From NCBI GenBank assembly GCA_020746995.1, contig JAGPXD010000002.1, positions 2,232,001 through 2,296,000 of the forward strand: a stretch of DNA of 64,000 nt, read 5' to 3'. The translations under genes were made by a program, and so were the position numbers. A model generated the notes under the pieces. It searched no databases. It was not told the origin of the DNA and was given only the letters and a program-made list of their open reading frames with translations. Positions 21,219-31,684 of this stretch are shown here, in pieces. Position 1 is the stretch's first letter; each line of letters begins with the position of its first letter. The stretch is from Plectosphaerella cucumerina. Its lineage: Eukaryota; Ascomycota; Sordariomycetes; Glomerellales; Plectosphaerellaceae.

Positions 21219-22763
21219 ATGTCAGTTGAATGTTTCCTCATCCCTCCTTACCTCCTCCGGAGCCTGGCTACCGCCGACGATCTCTCCGACCATGCCAAGG
21301 AGCTCGCTCAACAGGCCTTGAGCCACTTTGAGAGGGTTGCAGCAGCCCATGTAGAGCTTCTTCGACTCCAGAAGGCCGCCATCCACAGCAACCTGGAAGG
21401 CCCAGGTCCCGGTGGACGCAAAGACCCGGGTAAGCCCAAGCCGAAGCCGAAGCCTGAGTCGATCCCCGCGGCCCTGCGGGAAGTCTACGACATGGCCAAC
21501 TCCGAGAGCGAGTCTGCACTTCCTGGAAAGCTCGTCCGCAAAGAAGGCGATGGGGAGATGGGCGGTGAGAGCAGTGACGAGGCCGTCAATGCCGTGTTTG
21601 ACAACGTTGGCCGCGTCCTGGCCATGTTCCAGGACAAGTTCGATTGGATCGGCATTGACGACAATGGCAACTCCAAGGATGACGGTCCTAACCCCAAGGA
21701 TGATGACATCCCTGATGACGACGTCCCCAATGATGAGCCTCCCAAAGATGAGCCACCCAAGGATGGCATCCCCAAGGACGACATCCCCAAGGACGACATC
21801 CCCAAGGACGACGGCAACCCCGAGGACCCCGGTGACAGCCTCCCCAAAGACCCCGGTGACAGCCTCCCCGAGGATCCCGGTGACAACATTCCCAAGAGCG
21901 GCGGTACAGCCATTGTCAGCTCCGTCCACTTTGGCAAGGAGTACGAGAATGCATGTGAGTATCTCCTCCACACCCTCAACGTCCCACGATGATCCTGACT
22001 CTACAGACTGGGACCCTCGCCGCAGGCAGTTTGTTTTCGGCGATGGTGGCGAGTTCCTCGGCAACTTCACCAGCGCTGTCGATGTCATAGGCCACGAGCT
22101 CACGCACGGCGTCACTGAACATGTCTGCCCCCTTGCCTACATGGGCATGAGCGGCGCTCTCAACGAGCACATCTCCGACGTGTTCGGCATCATGGCCAAG
22201 CAGATCGAAGAGGACGAGACGGCCGAAAAGGCCGACTGGCTGATCGGAGAGGCCTGCATTATGCCCGGGGTGAAGGGCACGGCACTCCGCAGCATGAAGG
22301 CACCCGGCACCGCCTATGACGACCCGCGCTTCGTGAGTGATCCCAGAGGATCCGGTCGCTGCTGTTGCTAACACCCATGTAGGGAAAGGACCCACAGCCC
22401 GACCACTTTGACGACTACGTTCCCATGTTCGAGGACATGGGAGGCGTCCACATCTACTCGGGAATCCCCAACAAGGCCTTCTGGCTTGTTGCAACCAAGC
22501 TCGGCGGCTACACGTGGGAAAAGGCTGGCCAGATCTAGTGGAAGACCATGTCCTCCGGCCGCGTGAAGGAGACGAGCAACTTCATCGAGTTTGCCAATCT
22601 AACGGTGGAGGTTGCCGAGGAGTCCTACGACAAGGAGACGTCCAAGATTGTCAGAGAGGCTTGGGACCAGGTTGGCGTCAAGGAGAAGGACGATAAGGGA
22701 AAGGACGACAAGGGAGATGACGGAGGCGACGACAAGGACGACAAGGGATGCAACCCCATGTAG
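21219..22763 (+). CDS. Protealysin-like M4 metallopeptidase, reading frame broken by TAG
   Basis: Zinc metallopeptidase of the thermolysin family. Exons 21219-21954, 22007-22332 and 22383 onward are joined by 52- and 50-nt introns. There is no signal peptide; the N-terminus holds IPPYLL, the propeptide motif of protealysin-like enzymes. The catalytic core has HELTH (His275, Glu276, His279), the third zinc ligand in ALNEH (Glu299) and the later active-site His in GGVHIYSGIPNKAF. Residues 151-227 are a Lys/Asp/Pro-rich repeat inserted between two core segments that are normally adjacent. An in-frame TAG at 22536-22538 follows WEKAGQI and would end the protein at 405 residues. The same frame continues 75 codons with family-like sequence (IVREAWDQVGVK) to 22763. 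Either the gene is decaying, or the stop is read through, or a 51-nt intron (22488-22538) removes it. Confidence 0.85.
21756..21896 (+). repeat. In-frame tandem repeats in the M4 peptidase insert
   Basis: Four 15-nt units (21756-21815) of the form CCCAAGGACGACATC encode Pro-Lys-Asp-Asp-Ile. After a short spacer, three 24-nt units (21825-21896) beginning GACCCCGGTGACA encode Asp-Pro-Gly-Asp-(Ser/Asn)-(Leu/Ile)-Pro-(Lys/Glu). All unit lengths are multiples of three, so copy number can change without breaking the frame. Confidence 0.92.
22488..22538 (+). other. Possible 51-nt phase-0 intron ending at the in-frame TAG
   Basis: This segment starts with GT, ends with AG (the AG of the stop codon itself), is 51 nt long (a multiple of three, close to the 50- and 52-nt sibling introns) and lies in phase 0. 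Splicing it out would remove the stop and keep the frame to 22763. Against this, the donor (GTTGCA) is weak, no good branch point is evident, and the 16 codons before the stop read like conserved M4 sequence (KLGGYTWEKAGQI). Confidence 0.3.
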
Positions 22764-22953
22764 GCGGGTTGATGACACCACACCTAGAACACTACACCTA
22801 GCAGCAATCCACACATCTTAATACCTGTACCTGTATTTGACATCGGTGCCCGAGAGTGGATTTCGGTTGTGAACCTGTCGAGATCACCCAAATAGCAAGG
22901 GCCTACTAAATTGTATTACTTCCAGACATTAATGCCCACGCCCAATTGGTTCC

Positions 22954-24178
22954 TCAGTTCCTCACATATTCCTCGGGCTCCAAATCGTCATCAACACACC
23001 CCTTGCCAGCCGTGACGGGGTTGCACCGCGCGGCACGGCCTCCCTCGAAGCGCACGGCGTAGTCAACGCCCCAGCGGCTACTCATGCCATAGGCCTGGAA
23101 GTCGGTACTGACGACCTGAGCACCGGAAGCCAGGGCCGCCTCGCGCATAGCGGTGGGGTTGGCAGATAGAATGGTATCCATGGGCACATCGGCGCGGGTG
23201 CGGACGTAGTAGCCGGCCTTGACGGCGTCTCGGATCTGAGCGGTGTTCGCGTCGCCGACGGGGTCGTTGAGCTTCTGGAAGGCGCAATCTGCGTCACCGG
23301 GGGCGGCGTTTGTGAAGAGGACGCGGCCTTCGAGGTTGGGGCGGCCGTCGCGGTAGGCGTCGCGGAAGGGGTGGACAGGGCCGTTGTCCATGAGGAAAAG
23401 GAGACGGCCGCGGGCGGAGGAGAGATCGGGCCAGCCGTGGCGGAGGACGGAGGCTTCGAGGGTGAGGTTGCCGCGGCGGATGTCGTCGGGGGTGATGAGG
23501 CGCTCGGGGGGGAAGACGGAGCGGATCTCGGCGTCGAGGCCGTCGAGGAGGGTGGTTGTCCAGGGGATGGCGGCGGCGCCGCCGAGGGCGGTGATGCGGG
23601 CGTCGGCGGTTTTGAGCTCGATCATCAAAGGGAGGGGGACGTGGTCGCGGTGGGCGTCGGACCAGGATTTGATCGTCTCGAGGCAGGTGAGGAGTGTGAC
23701 GCAGGTGGTGTGGATGTCTGCGTCGGCGACGTGGAAGACCTTGATGCCGGGTTCTTGCCAGGCCGGGTCGGAGGGGGGAGGAAGGTTGGAGCGGGACCGG
23801 ATGAGGGGGTTGGCGTAGTGGCCGCCGTTGGGGTCGGCGAAGAGGTCGAGCTCGAGGTTGCGGATGGACTGGTGCTGGAGCTGGATGTCGAGGGTCGGGT
23901 GGGAGTAGTAGTAGTTTTGGGGGGAGGGCATGACCTGTTCGAAGACGGGGCGCTCGGCGAGCTGGGACTCGACGTGGTAGGCGTTGTGGGTGCCGATGAC
24001 TTGGACTTGGTTCATGCGCACGGCGGAGGTCCAGGTGAGGCCGTTGGTGGTGTGGTTGCAGGCCACTGCCGCGGCGGCGGTTCCGAGGAGGGCTGGAGGT
24101 GTTAGGGATGTGGGGTCAGACGAGGGTTGATAGGGACTTACCGTTGGCAGCCAGAAGGCGCATCATGTTGGAGGCCAT
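22954..24178 (-). CDS. Secreted PI-PLC-like phosphodiesterase (Ca2+-dependent type)
   Basis: Predicted TIM-barrel phosphodiesterase of the calcium-dependent phosphoinositide phospholipase C family. Two exons (24178-24142 and 24092-22954, intron 49 nt) give 391 residues. The short first exon supplies the start of a signal peptide (MASNMMRLLAAN, cleaved around 21-24). The barrel begins at MNQVQVIGTHNAYH, where His48 is the expected catalytic His. IRNLELDLF follows and fits the acidic metal-binding strand. Later blocks KVFHVADADIHTTC, LPLMIELKTAD and GRLLFLMDNG also match. The protein ends in an Asp/Glu-rich tail. The location should be extracellular or cell wall; the substrate (phosphoinositide or another phosphodiester) is not provable here. 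It converges on the M4 peptidase gene with about 190 bp between the ends. Confidence 0.85.
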
Positions 24179-24714
24179 TGTGTAGAGAGTGTCCGGTACA
24201 ACGATGAGAGGCGATCATAGAAGCCGGAGGACGCGGACTTCTTCAACGCTCTTATGCTTCGTCCGGCGAGGCACGTGGGCGACAGTCACCGACATGAGTT
24301 ATTATCCCGAACCCGCATGTCGGGCGAGGCCCGCCGCCCGAGGGTGACATTGCCCGTTCACCCCGCGCGACACGTGCAGGACCGGCGGCGAGGATGTTGA
24401 TGAAGCCTGAGGGATTGCCCAATGAGGTGGTGGGAATGGACCATGTGATGGTTGTGCCCCTGGATGCCGACGTTGCCGATCGGAGACCGGTATTGTGGGT
24501 CGGCCGTCGACGCCGGAGGCCGGTTGATGGCCGGGATACCTAGCCCGAGAGGAGGACGAGACAAGAGTCCTTAGAGAGATGGGAGCACCCCCGGAGGCAA
24601 ACAAATGTATTCAAGCATATTGAGCCGAGCCAGACGACCGTGCTGTACACCGGTTGTCAAACGCCAGCCAAGTCTATAAGTCCTGAGAACAAACAATCTG
24701 GTACCTTTCGTCCA
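24179..24714. other. Intergenic, no gene supported
   Basis: About 535 bp containing the promoter of the PI-PLC-like gene and the 3' flank of the bZIP gene. I see no other feature. Confidence 0.6.
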
Positions 24715-27700
24715 TCAAACGAGGGTCACGGCGCTCCAAAAGGCCCCGTCTACATCCTTCGGCCTCACGCCAGGCGTGCGTCCCAAGCAAACGGATCTCG
24801 AGACAAGTTCTGCAGATATTAGACTGAGGAAATAGAGAAGATGCAGGACCATGACTCACCATCCACAAGAACCGTCACGTTGATTGTAACAAGCCTCTTC
24901 CCTGGGGCAGGCACCGGTGGCACGCCTCCAGTAAACGTATTGACCTGGGGCACTGCCGGCGCCTTGCCCTTGCCCTTGCTCGTCGAGGGGTCCGCTTCGC
25001 GCGCAGCGAAGAGCGCCTCAGTGCGAGATAGCTCTGACTCGCCCATCGGCGTGCCGGTCGAGGCACTAGGCGTGGCCAGCTGCGCGGCAACAGTACCGCC
25101 CGTACCACCGTCGGCCACAAAGTCCTTCATCAGCCAATCCGTGATGAAGTTGTCAATGGTCGCATCAAAAGCCTTCGTCGGTCCGGGCTTCTGTTCGCTA
25201 CCTCGGAAATCGTCCTCATCGATCTCGGCCGTGACAAAGTCCGCGGCCGGCGGGATGATGACACCGCGCTGCTGGAAATACCACTCGATTTCGTCACAGT
25301 CGTAAAAGTCGCCCTCCCATCCGGGCACGACGATGCGGAGCTTGCGGTCGACGCGCAGGTCACGCGTGCTCTCGATCTCTGGCGTCCAGGGGCCCTGGCC
25401 GAACATGCTGTCGGGAGCGACCTTGGAGCGATGCGGCTGCAGCAGTCCGCGGTTGCCGACGGGGGCCCTCTGCTGCTGCTGCCCATTTGCTGCCTCGCTG
25501 CTGACGCCAAAGCCGAGGTTGCCCTCGCCGACGACTGCATCCTGCAGATTCAATGCCATGCCGGGGTCGTCCATCTCGTTGAGCTCCTCGAAAAAGGTGC
25601 CGGCGCCGCCCAGGTGCAAAAAGGGGAATCGCCAGTTGGACAAGGTCTCTTGCTCGTTTATACTGGTACAGTCAGTCAGGCGCTTCACGATGCTCTCGCG
25701 GCTCTCGAAGAGCAAGCAGAAGCCGAAAACGGCGGCGTAGAAGTGGGGAGGAGGGTCGGGCATGTGCAGCAGGCGGAGACCCTGCTCGAGGGCGGCGCGT
25801 TGCAGGCGCCGGCCGAACGTCCGTTCCAGGTGGGAGAAGCTCGACGGCGGCGGCAGCTGCGGCGGCAGGTAGGGGTCCTGACTGGCGGGTGTGTTGTATT
25901 GGGAGAAGAAGGATGGGGGGTAGGGGTCGGGGGCGACGTTGAGGGATGGATCGAGGAAGGACGCATCGATATCGATGTTGAAGGGGACTTGGATGGGGTT
26001 GGCAGGTGTGCTGATGGTGGTGATGGTGGTGGTGGGCAGGGCAGTGGTCTCAGGGGCGATCTCGAGGGACATACCGAAAGGAAAGCTGGCATTGTGCACC
26101 GTCGGCTGAGACACGACCTCGTAAGACGCGGCGGACCCTGCCGGGTGGTGGTGGGAAGATGAAGAGGAGGAGGAGGGATCGCCCAGAGACCACGAGCCAG
26201 GGGGTGGTTGTGCCGCGCCGGTGGACGGGGGAGGGGGACCGGCCTCTGTGTAGTCCACGGCCGGCTCGTGGGTGACGATGAGGCCGGCCATGAGCACCTT
26301 GTCGCCCGAGGACTGATCCGCGGGGTTGGCAGTATCAGACGGGCCAGCCTCTGCCGCTTCTTCGGGCTGCTCGTCCGACTCGTCCTGCTCCTCCACGAAG
26401 TAGCCGACCTCTGCGGCCACGATCTTGTGCGACTTGCGCGCCAGCTTGAGGAATGTCTGGGTCGTGGCCTGCAGCCGGCGGCCAAAGTCGGGATCGGACT
26501 CGAGCATGCCCCTGGCGATGGCAAAGTCATGCAGCTGTGTGAAAGCGTTGCTCATGTCGGCGGCGACGCGATCGAGGTCGCTGATTTTCTGCTCGAGGGT
26601 GGTCTTGTGCATTTCCCTGCGGCCGCGGTAGGCGCGCTGGGCCAGGCGGATCTGGACACGACGGCGCTGGAGGTACATGTCATGTCAGCTATCTGATGCC
26701 TCCTCGGACTGATTCCATCTGCTCACCTCTTCCGGAGAGTCCTCGCTGCTGGACAGCTTAGGACGCCCCCTGCCACGCTTCTGGGGCGGCTGCTCGGGGT
26801 CCTGGGCCGGGGCGGCTGGCTCATTCTTCCGCTTGAGCGGAGCCTTGCGTTTGTTGGTGGTCGTCGCGGGCGCCCTCGCGGGGATAGTGTTCCTCAGGGC
26901 GGGCAGGCTCCGCGGTGCGCGGAAGGAAGGGTTGCCGTCATTGTAGGATTCGGCATTCAGGATGGATAGTTCTTGGTACATTTGGGGCGACCACAAGCCG
27001 TTCGGACCCTGAGCGAGCGGCCACTGGGGCAGGTTCTGGTAAAACTGGTTGATCTGCTCGGCGTCGTGGTAGGGAACGAGCGGGAGGCCGGTGTCGGGGG
27101 CGAGCGGCTGGGGATGGCCGGGATGATCGAGGGGCGTCGGGAAGAAGTATCGGGGTTCGCTCTGGGGGAAGTTGGCCTGTTGAAGAGTGAGCGGCGGGTG
27201 TTGGTCAGCCGCGTCGGGTGGGAAGTAGCTGGCGGCGTGGGCGTCGATGGGTTGGTGGTGAGGTTGGTGATGATGAGGGTGGTGCGGCTGAAGGTGTGCA
27301 AGCCGCGGGTCGTGCGGGTGACAAAGCAGTGCCGAGGACTCGGAGGGATCGTGCTCGTGATTGGGGGGTGCGGGGGTCGACGACGATGGATCGATCTGTG
27401 GCGGGTCACCGACCGGGGAATGCTGAAGTTGATGGTGGTGATGGTGATGGTGATGGCGATCGATCGGAGGGTGGGAGAAGTGGAGCGATGATTGCGGCGG
27501 GTATGGCGGAGCAATAACATCTGCCGGGGGTGTGGCGAGGACGTCGTGGTACGACGGGTTGTTCTGGTTGTGTTCAAGTTGAAAGCGCAAGTTGCCAGAT
27601 TGCTGTTGGAAGCTGAGCATCGGGTGGCCGTGGCCGTGGCCGCCTGGTCCGAGTCGCAGCTGCAGTGGCTGGTGGATGGTTGCGGGCGCAAGCAACGGCC

Positions 27701-28259
27701 CCGAGTCAGAGGTGCTGCTGGTGCGCCCAGCGGCACTGGCGTCATGGCGGAATGCGTGAGGCGGGAAGGTGGCCTGATGCTGCGAGTCTGGGCCCGCCTG
27801 CCCCGCGGACCCAGGGCCCAGGCCCTGTAGCTCGCCCCTGAACCCGGGAGCATCGCGCTGTGGGAGCCGCCTGAGATCGCCCGAGAGCGCTAACCCCGCG
27901 TTCCCTCCAGCGATGCTAGCCCCGGGCCAATTGTCCCCGGGCCTGTTGCCGTGCCCGACTGCATGCGCGCCCTCCGGACCTTGCTCCGTCCCGTCCGTTT
28001 GCCCAAAGACATACAGGCCAACCGCGTCATGTTGTCGCGGATGACCCCCGACCGACAATTGTTGAGGGGGGAAACGGCGGTGAGAAGAGTAGTCGTCGTT
28101 GGGATCCGGAGCCTGATCTTGAGAGGGGGGACCACCAGCTGTGTCAGCGTGAGGGAGCGGCCTCGGTGTGCCGTCTTCGGGATCGGCCCCGTCGCTCCCG
28201 TCCTCGTCCGATCCGTACTGTCGTTTGACGCGGCGCTTGTCGTGCTGGCGGTTGCTCAT
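24715..28259 (-). CDS. Large AT-hook plus bZIP transcription factor
   Basis: Probable nuclear regulator of 1144 residues. Three exons (28259-26727, 26666-24860, 24809-24715; introns 60 and 50 nt). The N-terminal 490 residues are disordered and rich in Gly, Pro, His and Gln, with an eight-His run encoded near 27430-27460. KRGRGRPK (494-501) is an AT-hook directly before the basic region RRRVQIRLAQRAYRGRRE (from 512), a signature of a fungal bZIP subfamily. Intron 1 falls exactly between the AT-hook/acidic linker and the basic region. A weak zipper follows (TLEQKISDLDRVAADM), then a conserved block around GLRLLHMPDPPPHFYAAVFGF. The last exon encodes ELVSRSVCLGRTPGVRPKDV, a C-terminal motif typical of this subfamily, which supports the last splice. 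Target genes are unknown. Confidence 0.9.
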
Positions 28260-31200
28260 ATCAACGTTCGTCCTTGCGCTCTTCCTCCTCCGCCTCGGTG
28301 TATCGAGAAGTACGGGTGTGTGCTTTCGTCCGTCGTGTTGTTGATGTTGTGTATAAGAGGCCGACTAGTCATGAGAGACACGGCTGGAGTCGACGGGGCG
28401 ATGAGATGGCAGGGGGTCCTCGGGAGAGAAACCACCATCTTCGAGCTGCTTCTCACCACTGGCGTGAGGGCGAGAGGCAAATAGCCTGAGGGTAAGGGTA
28501 AGGGGTAGGAGCTGTTGGTGTTGGTTGGTAGTACGGGGAGGTATCGTGAACGTGTACGTGGTTCAAGTTGTGTGTAGGAAGCAAAATGCAAGTGGGAATG
28601 CAGACATGGGGGATTAGAAACATCTGGGAAGACAAAAAGAAGCACCGAAGCACCTCCCTCGCGGAAATACCCCGACGAGGACCCGCTCGTGCTTAAGAAG
28701 AGACTCGGGATATGACCTGTCTCTTGCCTCCCATCGTCACAGGACCGGGCCCCGTCCCAGCAGCCCGGTGGCTCTACCTCTCCTGGGGGTGCGGCAAGGG
28801 GGGCGTGGGTGAAGAGTGGCTGGCACCTCGAGCTGTCAGTCCAGCCGGAGCACTCCTTAACTGTACGTCTGGACGCTGAGGAAGACCAACAACTTGAACG
28901 TCTGGTGAAGATCCAGAAGCCTCTTTTGCCTAGAAGCGAGCGTGAGGCGGGCGAAACCCCGGCATCAGGATCGCACAAACGCGCGGGAAGGAAGAAAACG
29001 ATGACGGGGAGGCCGTTACGATGATGGGATGAAAGTGCCCGGGGAAGGGGGGAGTGGGTGAAGAAGGGAAAACAAGGCAACGGTCCCATCCTCCCACGAC
29101 ATGTGGGAGGCAAAAAAGAGGGATGTAGACGCCGACGCAGGGTCCTTGCGGAGGCCGCCGCAGCGTTAGGGGAAGGGGGAAGGGAAATGCGAGCCTCGTC
29201 GTGACAAATCCCCCCATTGCCGAGATGGGTGTTGTTCGATTCTCCCACCCTTTTTGTTTTTGCGTCTTACACGGGAGCGGGACCCCGGGGGAAAAGGGAT
29301 CCTCGAGGGGCGGCTTGGACAGGGGTTGGAAGGGGGGCGTGTGACGAGAGAAAGACACCAGAGGGAGATAGACATGAGTGACGCCCCCCCGAGATGAAGG
29401 GCCGTTCAGTTCACCAGTCTCCCAGCGAGATGGCACCTCAGGTTGTGCGACCTTTCCCGTCGCCGGTCCGAAGCTTTTCGGCCAGCTCGCCAGCCCGCAG
29501 CCACAGGATTGGCCCGCCTACGTACGGACGGGATGGCAAATGTCTGGACGCCCCTCCCATCCTCCCCTGCCGATGGCCGATTGCCCTGTCCGGCGCCGTG
29601 GATCGCTCGCGCAGGAGAGGGCGGCCGATGCTGGACCCCTGCGTTTTGTTGCCCGAGGGGGGATCAGATGCATCTTGTTCTCGGGCATGCCACTTGCTGC
29701 ACTCCCCCCCTTCTGCTGGCAAAGGCATGCGCCATGTCAAGACGGCCGGCCTCCAGGGGCGACGTACAATGGGGTTCTGGTTCTCGTGGAACGGCGCGCA
29801 AGCCTCACTTTGTCCCCCTGGACGGTCGAGGGGAGATCGACGACGTCGTGGAAGGGGAAGTCAGAAAGAAGTCGGGACGGGGTGCAGGTCGAGTCCTCGT
29901 GGGCGCAACGTGAGGACGCCCGCCGGTGGGCTTACAGCTGAGATGGCTTCCAGGTAAGGGCCAGGGGCACGTCAGAAGCGTCGCCTGCTAGCCTCACGTT
30001 GGCCCGTCCCGCGCCGGGAACGCTTGGGAAGCGCGTGCGCGATGCCACCGGCCCAGATCCCCGGTGGCCGGGGGCGGCTCGAATTGGGGGGCTCGGACAC
30101 CACTTGTTGCGTCGTTCGATGGGTGTAAGCCGGCGAAAAGAGACGCTGATATCTCTAGAAATGTGACAGACTCTCTCTCGTCTTGTTGCCCCCAAAGCTG
30201 GTCCAGCTTCCTCTGACCGGGGTCTGTCTTCGGGGACTATTGATTGGAGGGCGCATCGTCGCCTGCCAGCCTCAGATCCCCGAATAAATCGGCGTGTACC
30301 GCCATCAGCCAGTCACATCAGCGAGCGCCTCCCGGTCACCCCAGAGCTCTGGGTCTTCACCCTCCATCTCCGCGAGGACTGAGCGCGGACGGGACAGCCA
30401 TGACGATTCGCTGACGGCGGGTGCTGTCGTGGGGGAGGGGGGCAAGAGCAAGAGGCTGCTGAACATGAAATGAAGCCGTTCAGTCAGCGGCTGGTTCGAC
30501 CGTTCGAACTTTGAATCGGCCTTTCGAATGTTGTCGCATCTGCTGACAGAAGAAACTCATGTTCGCCGCCACTGCCGCACCAGGCACAGCTTGTCCGAGA
30601 CACCAATGTCGGAGTTCCCCTGGCCTGGAGAGGAAACCAAAGAACGGCCCGGTGGGATGGGCGCGCGTGTGAGTGAGTGCGTGTAGACCTCGCTCTTACC
30701 AACATCGCGTGTCCGATCTGGCTGCTGTCAGGTTCCCGCAAGATCGTGTCATATTTCAGCGCTGCCGCGGGGGTCGTGCGTGAGGATGGGGATGGGGGCG
30801 TCGTTCACCCGGCGCAGCATTGTAACGATGGGTTGATGCTCGGCTTAGGTCATCATGTTGGTCATCAGCCACCAACCACATATGTGGCTGGCCCACTCTG
30901 CCAACAAGCTGGAACTTCAAGTTTCAAGTTCACGGCATCAGGGCAGCAGCCCATACATCCGAGGCTGACGACCTGTGCATCACAGACGACCCCAAAGAGT
31001 CGGAGGATTACTGGACGGTGATCCCGATGTTCCAGGTCACTGCCGCCGGCCAAGAAAACTGTAGAGCCGGCTTCCACCATGAGCTCTTCTCTAGCCCATC
31101 AACTTGTCATCACGACAAGTCCCAACCAGAGCTGGTTCTTTCGCCTCTCGCCAACGACTGTACGGCCAGTCCAACGGACCCTGGGTATAACACCCGCCGA

Positions 31201-31684
31201 TATCGTTCCTGCCGTGCCGCCATGCCACAGCATCATATGTCAGCCCCTGGGACGTGTCCATGCAGCAGCCCGGCGGGAACCACATCCTTCCCACAAACCT
31301 GCCGTGCCATCAGACAAACCCCATTTCACCGCCGGCGAACCCTTCTCCCGCCCACCGCCCGTCAGCCTTGCTGGCCGATCCCCGCCGCAGTGGCGAGTTC
31401 ACTTCCTCCAGCGCCACGCAAAGCTGTCGGGGCCGATCCTCGTACCACTTCGAAGCTTCACCCACGTGCTGGACGGCAAAAAACACCGGAGCTTTCCTCC
31501 TGAACCCCCGCACTCGGCACGTGGTCCGGGGAACGGCGGTGTCCCGGCGAGGCGGACGGAGGTGGGATGCACCGCGTCTGTCGGGTCGCGGGGTTCTGTG
31601 CGAGGGCAGCCTCCTGTCCAACGAAGTCTATTGAGGGGTATCATCATATCGTGCTCTATGCAAAACGTACATCGTACACCACGC
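28260..31684. other. Long gene-free stretch
   Basis: About 3.4 kb between the bZIP start and the 3' end of the LYR-type gene. Open frames on both strands overlap heavily and show no domain motif, signal peptide or plausible splicing. It may carry a long leader for the bZIP gene, as is common for fungal regulators, but this is inference. Confidence 0.5.

Noticed and set aside
29378..29957. Two overlapping 187-codon plus-strand frames in the 28-31.7 kb gap.
   Set aside because: Overlapping frames of similar length with Arg/Pro/Gly-rich composition and no motifs; expected by chance in GC-rich DNA.
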